Of a DNA stretch of 64,000 nucleotides, positions 10,301 to 18,320 are shown piece by piece. The stretch is from Zhouia amylolytica. Its GTDB lineage: Bacteria > Bacteroidota > Bacteroidia > Flavobacteriales > Flavobacteriaceae. Each line of letters opens with the position of its first letter. Positions within the stretch are counted from its first letter, which is position 1. The notes under the pieces are model-generated. The model had not been told where the DNA came from and searched no databases. It worked only from the letters and a program-made list of their open reading frames with translations. Made by a program: the position numbers and the translations under genes. Location: the NCBI RefSeq assembly GCF_900116365.1, contig NZ_FPAG01000006.1:186001-250000 (forward strand), in the 5' to 3' direction.

Positions 10301-10557
10301 CCTACTGATCTTTCTGTCGTTTTCATTCCGACATAAGAGAATACCAATACTTCTCCTGTAGACGCAGTAATTGAATAATTTCCATCGAAGTCTGTCTGAG
10401 TACCATTAGAAGTACCTTTGACTAGGATGTTAACGCCAGGTAACGGAAGACCGTCTTGGTCTGTAATGTTACCTGAGATCGTTTTTTCTTGTGCAAGAAC
10501 GACCTGCACCGCTAACGCTAGGAATAGCGTTAGTAATCCACTAAACTTTGTTCTCAT
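7399..10557 (-). CDS. SusC/RagA-family TonB-linked outer-membrane transporter
   Basis: A 1052-residue TonB-dependent transporter. After a signal peptide (residues 1-22) comes a carboxypeptidase-regulatory-like domain (about 24-98; GNITDQDGLPLPGVNILVKG). Then comes the SusC signature segment ELEGIVVTALGIKRE (101-115), a plug domain (about 115-225; VLYIVDGI, EEMSVLKGAAATALYG) and a 22-strand-type barrel ending in FGVNVKLTF. With the downstream SusD it should import a large ligand across the outer membrane using TonB energy. No glycan-degrading enzyme or peptidase is encoded next to it, so the substrate is open. Confidence 0.94.
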   Translation of the reverse strand: MRTKFSGLLTLFLALAVQVVLAQEKTISGNITDQDGLPLPGVNILVKGTSNGTQTDFDGNYSITASTGEVLVFSYVGMKTTERSVGASSTINVQLEVAAEELEGIVVTALGIKRESQSIGFAQQSVKGDDLVQTRETDISNALAGKVAGVQFVGAPSTGFGNSQIRLRGNSNVLYIVDGIKVNASSDINTDDIEEMSVLKGAAATALYGPQGINGVIIITTKKAKEGVSSVTVNHSSTIENVYLLPDYQNEYGGGYSQDFNTFTYDPSQHPASWASFDGQQMVEYYADESWGPRMEGQMVRHWDSWIVGDPEFGKLRPFSPNGSNVKDFYQTGSVNNTSLTFAKGGEDYSIRASIQNIDRKSVSPNSDRNTIQGTVNATFDITEKLTAFTNVNYQLRQTKNFPDNGYGNLGSNFNQWWQRQLDIDRLRDYKRNGEFVSWNINSPTNTRPLFWDSPFFEVYENLNFQDKNAFFSKIGMSYEFTDDFNASVEVRRSMNTYESNSRTGFGGLSVEGYSESESTDSLDEIFGIANYDTDLTDAIDLSASAGFEIGTFNYKSINANSVGGLTTEGFYSLNTSVDRPNVSSYRSKSQRKSMFAKASLGLFDGILYLDGSARLDWQSTAYEEDNRVETYGGSASFIFSKLLPENNVLTFGKLRASLAQAPNFPGVYANSETYAVGTPYGSYGALTTRSSYPNPFLRGGVREELELGGEVQFFSNRIGLDFTYFEKTDSELPVPISLDGSTGYSSTRDNQGEQFYKGIEVALNVTPVRTENFSWDMSFNIATLNRYVNKIADGVDVNVLSSSWRGIQLQERVGEEWGAIYGRAYQRDDQGRILLSSTGSPQYDTNQYLGNVLPDFTGGAFGTLRYKNFSFQFSFDFQKGGKVFSVTRMFNNYSGLGAETVGNNALGNPERDAIVGSGGWWYTPAADAGADSGGILIEGADVTTGEPASYYVEAQTYWGRLFALHERWLYDASYVKLRTLRLDYSIPSAFIEKTPFSDVNLGVFANNVWLIDSAIPGLDPSEIETANGVNWTEGGQLPNTRSFGVNVKLTF

Positions 10558-10585
10558 TTGTAAAATTATTTGAATTAGTCGATGC

Positions 10586-10616
10586 CAAAAGTGGTAAAAT
10601 GTTGTTAAAAATCCAA
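10586..10616 (-). promoter_or_regulatory. possible promoter of the first susC-susD operon
   Basis: On the minus strand TTG (10616-10614), 20 bases, then CACTTTTG (10593-10586) resembles the Bacteroidetes promoter pattern TTTG-N19-TAnnTTTG with one mismatch in the -7 part. It lies about 30 bp upstream of the susC start codon. It is a weak match and unproven. Confidence 0.3.
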
Positions 10617-11073
10617 CTTTTTTTTCTTAAATCTGTTAATTACATCTTAAAATGAAGCTAAATCTGTGTTTTTTTCAGACATGTTTGTAGTCTGTATCTG
10701 ACTTTTATGTAAAACGCTTTCTGTTTGGAGATTATTAATTTTTTTATTGAGGTTAGGGGGAAGGTTACAAGTGTTGGTTGTCTTTATTTAGTTAAGTGTT
10801 TGAAAATGAGATGTTAATGTGATTTTGGTGAAAGCGTTCTTTTTTTTGGGGTTGTATTTGCTGTTCTGTTGATGAGGTTAACTGATTAATTATGATTGAA
10901 TTGTTATTTTAATTTTAATAAAACTTTAAATTTTAGCAATAATTCAACCACTGAATCGTGGGCGACTGGTCTGTTTTTGGTAACGGTTTTTGAGCAATTT
11001 GGGCTCGATCTTAGTGGGTTATTCCGATAGGTTATTTTGTGCAGAAGTTATAATGGGATGTTTGTGTAAATTG

Positions 11074-11103
11074 AAAAAGCCATTCGGATTGCGAATGGCT
11101 TTT
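11074..11103 (-). terminator. terminator after the lipid-binding lipoprotein gene
   Basis: An 11-bp perfect stem (AAAGCCATTCG at 11076-11086 with CGAATGGCTTT at 11092-11102, loop GATTG). It lies about 20 bp past the stop at 11124 on the minus strand. A short U-run follows on the minus strand. Confidence 0.8.
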
Positions 11104-11123
11104 AAATCGTTCGTCAGATGATT

Positions 11124-11627
11124 TTAATGTTCGTCTTCCAGGAAACCGGATCTTTTGTGTCCTCCGAATTGATATACAGTACCGGGGTCCCAGTCAAATT
11201 CGGCTTCAAAATAAATGCTGTCAACTACAGTTCCTGTGGCTGATCCTCGTCCGCCATTTTTAATGATTTTTCCATTACTCACGGTGACGGTTCCGCCAGT
11301 AATGAGTTCTGGTGCATTTTCAGGACCAGAGAACACCAGGTCATCCAGGTCGGCTTGAACGGTAGTTTTAATTTCGAAAAATGCTCCATGGTCATCAATC
11401 CAGAAATTCTCATCATTAGCAGCCGTATTGGAGGTGGTGTATAAGACATATCCTCCGCCGTAGGCAATCGACCCGTCAGGGAAGTATCCTATGATGAACC
11501 AATCACCGTTAAAGTCTTTGGTTACGGCTTCGAAATTATCATAATCCTCATACCCTTCGTCATCATTACATGAAATCCAGAGCGTGGAGGTGACTATTGT
11601 GATTGCTATAAAAAGAAACTTTTTCAT
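11124..11627 (-). CDS. lipid-binding-family lipoprotein
   Basis: A 167-residue lipoprotein with lipobox WISC (Cys near residue 20) followed by NDDEGYEDYD, an acidic run fitting the Bacteroidetes surface-export signal. The rest resembles the Bacteroidetes 'lipid-binding' family (Pfam Lipid_bd) found in Sus-type loci: NGDWFIIGYF near the start of the domain, a beta-rich body, and a closing GGHKRSGFLEDEH. It is the last gene of the susC-susD-DUF5011 operon, 14 bp after the previous gene, and so is presumably an accessory surface protein of that transporter. The lipid-binding name is inherited from the family and not evidence of the ligand here. Confidence 0.75.
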   Translation of the reverse strand: MKKFLFIAITIVTSTLWISCNDDEGYEDYDNFEAVTKDFNGDWFIIGYFPDGSIAYGGGYVLYTTSNTAANDENFWIDDHGAFFEIKTTVQADLDDLVFSGPENAPELITGGTVTVSNGKIIKNGGRGSATGTVVDSIYFEAEFDWDPGTVYQFGGHKRSGFLEDEH

Positions 11628-11641
11628 GACTCTATTGATCT

Positions 11642-12289
11642 TTATTGTTTGTTAAATTCTATGCCAAAAACTCCAAATCCACCGACTCTCATGTTCCATC
11701 CTATGGTAGCATCGTCTATGATGAAAGCGCTTGTTTGCGGATCGGTATATTCATCTGCAATTACACTTCCAAAAACAGAAGACTGTTCAGGGATTACTAA
11801 TGTGGTGCCGTTTACTTGTCCAAAGACAACAGCAATACCATTAGGCGGGAAGGCGTCAGTTATATTGTAAAAGCCATCGGCAACTTTCGTGACTTCTGCG
11901 GCTCTGTCCGGATTATTACTTCTCCAATAGGTGCCGCTTAGATCGGTGTTTAACACATCATCGATTGATGAGGTTACGATCACGTTTCTGGTCGTGGTTG
12001 CTGAAAATCCATCCGAGTTGGTCGCTGAGTATTCCAGAATATAAAATCCTTCGGTGTTTGGGTCTACCGAACCGGTTACGGATACAGGGATTTCATTTTC
12101 GCCTTCATTTGCAATTACCCCGGGATCCGTAAAACCGGATCCTAATTCCGTAATTATGTAAGGTCCGTCAATCACCTCGAAGGTGGGATAATAGGTAATG
12201 TTAGACTTGATAGGCGACTTTTCTGAGCATGATAAAGCAATAATCCCAACGGTTATTAGAGTTATTATTTGTTTCATATAAATCTTCAT
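11642..12289 (-). CDS. DUF5011-type lipoprotein of a Sus-like locus
   Basis: A 215-residue lipoprotein. The lipobox is IALSC; a second ATG four codons in (12277) gives a more typical signal peptide (MKQIITLITVG) and may be the real start. Residues about 32-110 look like an immunoglobulin-like DUF5011 domain (GSGFTDPGVIANEGE, GSVDPNTEGFYILEYSATNSDG). Residues about 118-215 form a second beta-rich domain starting at LSGTYWRSN. Such proteins occupy the SusE-like position and probably help ligand binding at the surface. It lies 21 bp after susD and 14 bp before the lipid-binding lipoprotein gene. Confidence 0.78.
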   Translation of the reverse strand: MKIYMKQIITLITVGIIALSCSEKSPIKSNITYYPTFEVIDGPYIITELGSGFTDPGVIANEGENEIPVSVTGSVDPNTEGFYILEYSATNSDGFSATTTRNVIVTSSIDDVLNTDLSGTYWRSNNPDRAAEVTKVADGFYNITDAFPPNGIAVVFGQVNGTTLVIPEQSSVFGSVIADEYTDPQTSAFIIDDATIGWNMRVGGFGVFGIEFNKQ

Positions 12290-12310
12290 GACTTCTGTTT
12301 TTAAATAGCT

Positions 12311-13774
12311 TTATTCTTGTTTTTGATCCCACCATGCTTTCTCCAATAATGAAGATTTCTGAACCAAATTAGGGTTCCTGGTAACCTCACTATCTGGGTA
12401 AAACATTGAGTTAGGCGTTTGTGTTCCCGGAAGTATTGAGTTTATTGACGAAATAAGATTTCCTATACTATAGTCTTGAGCTCCAGGAGCTACAGTTTCG
12501 GGGTACTTAGTGCGTTTGACTTCGAAAAAGGCTTCAATGTTGTTGATGTAGGCGAGGGAGGCCCACTTTTGAACCATTACCTGTCTGACTGCAGTTTCGA
12601 TGTCTCCACTCGCAACATATTCGTAATCTCCGCCGGCAGCAATGAAAGGTTGAGCATCGGCCGGACTGAGTCCGTATGTCATAAATGACATTTCGATCCC
12701 GGTATTATATTTAGCGTCTGCTCCACTTCCTCCTGAATATCTTATCAGGGCTTCAGCCTGTAAAAAGTTGCTTTCTGCGACAGTCATGAAGTAAACAGGA
12801 GTTTGAGGTTCTATATTAGGTCTTGAAAAGTCTTGTGCCTGATCGTTGACAAAAGATTCCCGATCGCCCTGGTCCAGTCCTCTGAAGGCTGCACCATTGT
12901 TTAATCTGTATACGGAACTGATCCTTGGGTCTGAATGAATCAGGTAAAACTGCATCAAAGAATTACTGGCAACATTGTTAACGTCTCCGAGTCGGTCTAT
13001 TTGTACGTCATAAAAAGGATGACTCTTATTAATCTCTCCATCGTATGCTGCAAACATAGCATCGGAGGTTAAAAAGTTGTCGTCTGCTAATAAGGTGTTA
13101 ACCGCTGAAGGGTTGGCGCTTGAGGTGTATGCCATTCTTAAATGTAATTTTAACAGAAGGGTGTTGGCGAATTGAACCCAACTATCCATATCAGCCTCAT
13201 AAATTGCGTCTTGTTGGCCAACGGTCGATTCAACAGGATTGTTCAGGTAGTTGGACTTGGCGCTGTTGATCTCAGAGATTAGACTTTGGTATATGGATTC
13301 TCCTGCGTCAGGACTTGGTGTAATATTGTCATTTCCTTGCAAGGCTTCTGTATAAGGGACATCTCCAAATAGATCTGTTAAGACCTGGAAGGTGTAGGCT
13401 CTTAAAACAGTTGCGATTAAGACGGAACCTGTTTCGCCTTCTTCTCTGGAAGCATTAATAACGTAGTTTAAGTCATTTAGGCAACCTGCATATAACTCTG
13501 ACCATAGTCTGTTCGCATAGTCGGTATTTATATTATAGGTGTCTATATTTAGATATTGACTTGCACTCGGTGCCTGCGTGTGATATTGGGCAAAGAAGCC
13601 GCCCAGGTTCGTAAGGTCTCCGCCCATTATGGTGGCTAATGAACCTTCAGCTGCCGTAAGGATGTATCTTTTATCAACTTCAGCAGGTGTGTTAGGATTG
13701 GTGTTAATGTCTAACTCATCTTTACAAGATACCACCAGAACGAAGAAAAATAATATTTTTAATAATGTTTTCAT
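12311..13774 (-). CDS. SusD/RagB-family nutrient-binding lipoprotein (second system)
   Basis: The frame opens at a TTG at 13783, but an ATG at 13774 gives MKTLLKILFFFVLVVSC, a standard lipoprotein signal peptide, so I start there (487 residues). After the Cys comes KDELDINTNPNTPAEVD, with the NPNTP element shared by SusD-like_2 proteins. The C-terminal half has the family's EALIRYSGG, QVMVQKWASLAYINNIEAFFEVKR and a tail describing a PDSE...NPN loop. It partners the susC immediately upstream (gap 24 bp) and precedes the DUF5011-type gene. The ligand is unknown. Confidence 0.92.
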   Translation of the reverse strand: MKTLLKILFFFVLVVSCKDELDINTNPNTPAEVDKRYILTAAEGSLATIMGGDLTNLGGFFAQYHTQAPSASQYLNIDTYNINTDYANRLWSELYAGCLNDLNYVINASREEGETGSVLIATVLRAYTFQVLTDLFGDVPYTEALQGNDNITPSPDAGESIYQSLISEINSAKSNYLNNPVESTVGQQDAIYEADMDSWVQFANTLLLKLHLRMAYTSSANPSAVNTLLADDNFLTSDAMFAAYDGEINKSHPFYDVQIDRLGDVNNVASNSLMQFYLIHSDPRISSVYRLNNGAAFRGLDQGDRESFVNDQAQDFSRPNIEPQTPVYFMTVAESNFLQAEALIRYSGGSGADAKYNTGIEMSFMTYGLSPADAQPFIAAGGDYEYVASGDIETAVRQVMVQKWASLAYINNIEAFFEVKRTKYPETVAPGAQDYSIGNLISSINSILPGTQTPNSMFYPDSEVTRNPNLVQKSSLLEKAWWDQKQE

Positions 13775-13798
13775 TTTTATCAATTTTATAATTCTTTA

Positions 13799-16700
13799 TT
13801 AGAAGCTAGCTTTTAAAGTGACTCCAATACTCCTTGTACTTGGGTTGGCACTGAATTCTCCAAACTGGCTATTAAGGTCGGTACCGAAGGTAGAGACCTC
13901 TGGATCTATATATTGATTACTCTTAGGAGTAAATAATAATAAGTTTCTTCCAACTATGATAATGGATAGCTGGTCTAGTGGGGTTCTTTCGATAACCTTG
14001 GCCGGGAATCTATAGCCAAGGGTAACTTCACGCAACTTGATAAATGATTTTTCTATCACATTCTCTCTATCGAGGGCTGTTGCTCTGTAGTAATCGTCCA
14101 TATGTTCAGTATCTACTGCGATGTCATTTTCCACATAGGTGCCATCCTCAAGTTGTCTCACTGATCCAGGAACGATAAAAGGTTGTCTGTCGTTGATGAC
14201 CGTGGTAATAGAGTTACCCGTAAACCTTGTGATTTCTGCCGTTCTTGAATACATGAGTCCTCCTTCACGAATGTCGAAGGTAAATCCAAATGATAAACCT
14301 TTGTATGAGAATTCATTCGATATACCTAACGTATAGTCGTATTGGGTGTCTCCGTAGACTTCTTTAACGGAGGAGGCAATTGGAACACCATTATTGTCTA
14401 CAACGATATTTCCGTTAGGGTCTCTTAATGGAACGCTACCTTCCAGTAGCGCTAATGGTTCTCCTTCTTTAGCTATAAGTGAGGTGGTGCTAAGCCCTCC
14501 CAGAGCTACCTGATCGATACGTTCATCTAAGGTTTCCAGGATGGCGTCGTTAGTACCGTAGTTGAAGGTAGTTGTCCAGTTAAACCCGTCTATGTTTTTG
14601 AAAAAATCTATTCGCAATAAGGCTTCAATACCTTTATTGGAGATGGTACCGATATTTGCGGTTTGATTGGTATAACCAGAAGATGGAGACAGTGGAAGGC
14701 TTAAGATCTGATTTTCCACTTTCGCATCGTAGTAGGTAAAGTCTATTCCGATTCTGTTTTTAAAGAACTCTAATTCCGCTCCGATTTCAAACTCTTTTCT
14801 TCGTTCAGGTTCAAGGTTTGGATTTTCGGCTCTGTTACCTACCTCAAAAGCATTCAGGCCGCCGGTTGCGAACTGTAGTGTTCTAAAACCCTGGTTGTCT
14901 ATAGAGCCTGCAACAAATACCGGTAGTATTTGGTATGGGCCTGTGTCAACACCTGTTTCTCCATAACCAGCCCTTATTTTACCGTAGCTGAATATGTTTT
15001 TTAAGGGTTCGAAGGTTCTTGTGAAAACCCAGCTGGTATTGATACCTCCATAAAAGACAGATCTGTTTTCCTCGGGAAGGGTGGAGTACCAGTCATTTCT
15101 TGCGTTGACTGTTAAATATAACATATCCATGAAAGAAAGACTTGTGCTATTATAAAGTCCTGCCAGTCGCCTTTTGCTAATTGTGGAGTTCACTACGGGT
15201 GAGCTCGCTGAGTTGGTAAAGCCATAAAACCCTGGAATGTCCTGAGAAGATACGGTTGCGTTAGAGCTGTTAATGTATCGTTCGTTGTAGTTGAATCCTA
15301 TGGTTGATTGAAGGTTTAAATCCTCGGTTAGATCAAGGTCTATATTATATAGGATATCGTGATTAATTTGTTTTACGAAATTAATGGTTTCACCATATGA
15401 ACCTGGTTGTTCTGTACTGGATCCATCATTTGGACTTCCTGGTTCTGCATCTATAATAGGAGTCCAGATTTTTAAATAATCACTGTACTGGTCGAGACCT
15501 AATCGGTATGTGAATCTTGACCAATCGTTAAAATCTACGCTCACATCCAGTGACCCGTATATTCTTTCCTTTTTATAGTCACTTCCGTTTTCATTTAAAC
15601 TGAAGTAAGGGTTTGTAATTCCGTAAGGGGTGTAGTAATTGGAAACGTTGTTAAAAGGATCGTTAATATAATCTTTGAATTCCGTGATATCAAAATCGGT
15701 AGGAATTTGCATTAGGTCGTTATAAACAGAAGATGTTTGTCCGGTAGCAACAGCACTACCGTCGGTGCTTACATAATTAAGCGTACCTCCAAATGTTAAG
15801 TAGTCTACCTGTGATTGAAACCCTAAGGAAAGTGTGTTTCTTTCGAAGGCATCCGCTTCTGTAGGGTATATACCGTCGCTGGTAGAATTGGAAAATGAAA
15901 TTCTACCGGTGGTGCTTCCTTTACCCCCGGAAACTGCAACGTTCGTTATGAGGGAGTTTCCGATATCGAAGAAATTTCGTAATTGATCTTCCTGGAATTT
16001 ATATGGTTTTATTTTTTGGGCATTGTCAACGATATTCCCCCAGGGAATTACACGGCCGTCAAATCTTGGACCCCAGGAACCGTTTTCTATTAGGAAATGT
16101 TGCCCGTCCCAACCCTGACCAAAATCTTCCTGGTATTTAGGAGCTCTAAGCATATCTGAAAAGAAGACACTCGTTGAAAAATCTACTTTAAGCTTGTCTG
16201 CTTCACCGCGTTTGGTGGTTATAATGATAACCCCGTTTGCTGCCCTTGAACCATATAGAGCTGTACCGGATGCACCTTTTAATACGGTAATGGATTCAAT
16301 GTCTTCGGGGTTGATATCCCCTGAGCCTCGTCCGAAGTCGAACCCTCCATTAAGGTCGTTGGAAAAGTTTGTGTTATCATTGATAGGAGCGCCATCTACA
16401 ATATATAGTGGCTGGTTTGATCCTCCCAGGGTACTAAAACCTCTTATGATAACACCTGAGGATGAACCCGGATCGGTAGAAGCGTTTGAGATAACCACAC
16501 CTGCTACTTTTCCTTTCAGAGCGTTTGAAATGTCGGTTTGAGAACCTTCAGTGATTTCTTCCGAGTTAACGGTTGTGGTGGCAGATCCTACGGAGGATTT
16601 TTCTCTTCGGATACCCAGGGCGGTAACTACGACTCCTTCGAGTTCTTCTGCTGCGGCGAGTAGTTGGACGTTCATTTGGTTGGAGGCTCCAACTGTTTGT

Positions 16701-16945
16701 TCGACGGTCGTTAAGCCTACATAGGAGAAGACCAGAACTTGACCTACGTTAGCATTAATTGTGTAATTACCATCGAAATCGGTTTGCGTACCGGTGGTAG
16801 TTCCTTTAATCAAAACATTAACACCAGGTAAGGGTGATCCGAAATCATCGGTAACAGTACCGGTGATGGTTTTTTCTTGCGCAAAGGAGATATATGTCAT
16901 GCATGAAATGATTAGCAATATAACTTTGCTTAATTTTGTTCCCAT
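13799..16945 (-). CDS. SusC/RagA-family TonB-linked outer-membrane transporter (second system)
   Basis: A 1048-residue SusC protein. It has a signal peptide (about 1-22), a carboxypeptidase-regulatory-like domain (24-98; GTVTDDFGSPLPGVNVLIKG) and the segment ELEGVVVTALGIRRE. The plug (about 116-245) contains VIIRGFSTLGGSNQPLYIVDGAPI and SITVLKGASGTALYGSRAANG, and the barrel ends in GVTLKASF. It is closely similar in its N-terminal 110 residues to the SusC at 7399-10557, but the plug and barrel differ, so the two probably handle different ligands. It heads a four-gene minus-strand operon: susC, susD, DUF5011-type, lipid-binding. Confidence 0.94.
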   Translation of the reverse strand: MGTKLSKVILLIISCMTYISFAQEKTITGTVTDDFGSPLPGVNVLIKGTTTGTQTDFDGNYTINANVGQVLVFSYVGLTTVEQTVGASNQMNVQLLAAAEELEGVVVTALGIRREKSSVGSATTTVNSEEITEGSQTDISNALKGKVAGVVISNASTDPGSSSGVIIRGFSTLGGSNQPLYIVDGAPINDNTNFSNDLNGGFDFGRGSGDINPEDIESITVLKGASGTALYGSRAANGVIIITTKRGEADKLKVDFSTSVFFSDMLRAPKYQEDFGQGWDGQHFLIENGSWGPRFDGRVIPWGNIVDNAQKIKPYKFQEDQLRNFFDIGNSLITNVAVSGGKGSTTGRISFSNSTSDGIYPTEADAFERNTLSLGFQSQVDYLTFGGTLNYVSTDGSAVATGQTSSVYNDLMQIPTDFDITEFKDYINDPFNNVSNYYTPYGITNPYFSLNENGSDYKKERIYGSLDVSVDFNDWSRFTYRLGLDQYSDYLKIWTPIIDAEPGSPNDGSSTEQPGSYGETINFVKQINHDILYNIDLDLTEDLNLQSTIGFNYNERYINSSNATVSSQDIPGFYGFTNSASSPVVNSTISKRRLAGLYNSTSLSFMDMLYLTVNARNDWYSTLPEENRSVFYGGINTSWVFTRTFEPLKNIFSYGKIRAGYGETGVDTGPYQILPVFVAGSIDNQGFRTLQFATGGLNAFEVGNRAENPNLEPERRKEFEIGAELEFFKNRIGIDFTYYDAKVENQILSLPLSPSSGYTNQTANIGTISNKGIEALLRIDFFKNIDGFNWTTTFNYGTNDAILETLDERIDQVALGGLSTTSLIAKEGEPLALLEGSVPLRDPNGNIVVDNNGVPIASSVKEVYGDTQYDYTLGISNEFSYKGLSFGFTFDIREGGLMYSRTAEITRFTGNSITTVINDRQPFIVPGSVRQLEDGTYVENDIAVDTEHMDDYYRATALDRENVIEKSFIKLREVTLGYRFPAKVIERTPLDQLSIIIVGRNLLLFTPKSNQYIDPEVSTFGTDLNSQFGEFSANPSTRSIGVTLKASF

Positions 16946-17040
16946 GATTTAATAATTTGATTTCTAACTATAAAAATCAGGATTATTCTTTATATTTATC
17001 GCTTTTTTATTGTTAATATTTTGATAAATTAACATAATAA

Positions 17041-17068
17041 ATGTTAAAATGTTAAATATAATGTTAGA
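17041..17068. repeat. three copies of an ATGTTAAA-like word
   Basis: ATGTTAAA at 17041-17048 and 17049-17056 are back to back, and ATGTTAGA follows at 17061-17068 after TATA. They lie about 100 bp upstream of the second susC gene. They may be binding sites or just low complexity. Confidence 0.5.
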
Positions 17069-17339
17069 AAATTAAATAATTTTAATTTCAATATCCTTTG
17101 TTTGAGTGGTTTGGTGCTTGTGTTTGCTTTTTAATTATGTTTTTTTATTGTAAATAGTTGTCTTTCAAGTCCTTGGTTTATCTTGAATGTTGTAGCGAAG
17201 GTGTTCGAAGAGATTTTTTTTGTGTTTTCAAGATGGTGTTTGGTTCGGTGATGCGCTGTTTTGGGTAATAATAGATTGAGGTGCTTCGGTTTTGCAATTC
17301 ACATGAAAAGGAACTTTATTGAAAATTAATGTTTTAGGA

Positions 17340-17370
17340 TTTGAATTGTTGGAAAATATTTCTACCTTTG
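17340..17370 (+). promoter_or_regulatory. promoter of the rpsL ribosomal operon
   Basis: TTTG (17340-17343), exactly 19 bases, then TACCTTTG (17363-17370): a full match to the Bacteroidetes primary-sigma pattern TTTG-N19-TAnnTTTG. Transcription should start near 17376. There a small hairpin (CCTCT at 17375-17379 with AGAGG at 17384-17388) would form the 5' end of the message, about 50 bases before the rpsL start codon. Confidence 0.8.
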
Positions 17371-17424
17371 CCACCCTCTAAAAAGAGGCTTTTAACAATT
17401 TAAACAATTTTTGTAAAGTAAATT

Positions 17425-17805
17425 ATGCCAACAATTTCACAATTAGTACGAAAAGGAAGGGCCAAGATTACTAAGAAGAGTAAATCGGTTGCTTTGGATT
17501 CGTGTCCTCAAAGAAGAGGGGTTTGTACGCGTGTTTACACCACTACACCTAAGAAGCCTAACTCAGCTATGCGTAAAGTAGCAAGGGTTCGTCTTACAAA
17601 TGGTAATGAGGTGAATGCATACATCCCTGGAGAAGGTCACAACCTCCAAGAGCACTCGATAGTATTAGTAAGAGGCGGAAGGGTTAAAGACTTACCAGGT
17701 GTTAGGTATCACATTGTTCGTGGTGCTTTAGATACAGCTGGTGTAGAAGGTAGAACGCAACGTAGATCAAAATACGGTGCAAAACGCCCAAAAGACAAAA
17801 AGTAA
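17425..17805 (+). CDS. rpsL: 30S ribosomal protein S12
   Basis: A 126-residue S12, first gene of the long ribosomal run. S12 sits at the decoding centre and shapes translational accuracy. The conserved loop [11 protein letters not shown] carries lysines 43-44, the positions where streptomycin-resistance changes occur in other bacteria; here they are wild type. A second conserved loop ([10 protein letters not shown]) and the basic C-terminal tail are intact. Length is normal. The gene follows the strong promoter at 17340-17370, and rpsG follows after 20 bp. Confidence 0.98.
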   Translation: MPTISQLVRKGRAKITKKSKSVALDSCPQRRGVCTRVYTTTPKKPNSAMRKVARVRLTNGNEVNAYIPGEGHNLQEHSIVLVRGGRVKDLPGVRYHIVRGALDTAGVEGRTQRRSKYGAKRPKDKK

Positions 17806-17825
17806 TAACCTTTTAAGAACAAGAC

Positions 17826-18302
17826 ATGAGAAAAAGACAGGCGAAAAAAAGACCTCTTTTACCAGATCCAAGGTTTAACGATCAACTAGTGACTCGTTTT
17901 GTAAATAACCTAATGTGGGATGGAAAGAAGTCTGTAGCGTTCAAGGTTTTTTATGATGCGATTGATATCGTTGATCAGAAAAAACAAGATGATGAAAAAA
18001 CTGCTTTAGAGTTATGGAAGGATGCTTTATCTAATGTGATGCCTCACGTAGAAGTACGTAGTCGTCGTGTTGGGGGTGCTACTTTTCAGATTCCTATGCA
18101 GATCAGACCAGATAGAAAAGTTTCTATGGCTATGAAATGGTTGATTGGTTATGCGCGTAAGCGTAACGAGAAATCAATGGCTCAGAGATTAGCTTCAGAA
18201 ATCCTTGCTGCTGCTAAGGAGGAAGGTGCTGCAGTTAAGAAAAGAGTTGATACTCATAAAATGGCAGAAGCGAATAAAGCATTCTCTCACTTTAGATTTT
18301 AA
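17826..18302 (+). CDS. rpsG: 30S ribosomal protein S7
   Basis: A 158-residue S7, the primary assembler of the 30S head, which binds the 3' domain of 16S rRNA. Family landmarks [13 protein letters not shown] near the N-terminus, [13 protein letters not shown] and a [21 protein letters not shown]-terminal region are present. In E. coli it is also the translational repressor of the str operon; whether that holds here is not visible. It lies 20 bp after rpsL and 18 bp before fusA. Confidence 0.98.
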   Translation: MRKRQAKKRPLLPDPRFNDQLVTRFVNNLMWDGKKSVAFKVFYDAIDIVDQKKQDDEKTALELWKDALSNVMPHVEVRSRRVGGATFQIPMQIRPDRKVSMAMKWLIGYARKRNEKSMAQRLASEILAAAKEEGAAVKKRVDTHKMAEANKAFSHFRF

Positions 18303-18320
18303 CATCACAACTAGAATAAA

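Larger units (their letters stand above)
10558..11123. other. 566-bp AT-rich regulatory gap between the two susC-susD operons
   Basis: No coding frame or RNA gene is visible. The stretch holds the candidate susC promoter at its left end and the terminator of the upstream lipoprotein operon at its right end. It also contains a 9-bp inverted repeat centred on CG (AACGCTTTC at 10713-10721 and GAAAGCGTT at 10830-10838), which may be regulator sites. The length is typical of a controlled susC leader. Confidence 0.5.
16946..17424. other. 479-bp AT-rich divergent region between susC and the ribosomal run
   Basis: No gene is visible. The left part serves the minus-strand susC and is extremely AT-rich, with repeated TGTTAAA words. 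The right part holds the promoter and leader of rpsL. I found no match to TAnnTTTG on the minus strand near the susC start. Confidence 0.5.

Noticed and set aside
10558-11123. Search for a small RNA or riboswitch in the susC leader
   Set aside because: Only dispersed AT-rich sequence and one inverted repeat were seen; nothing matches a known riboswitch core.
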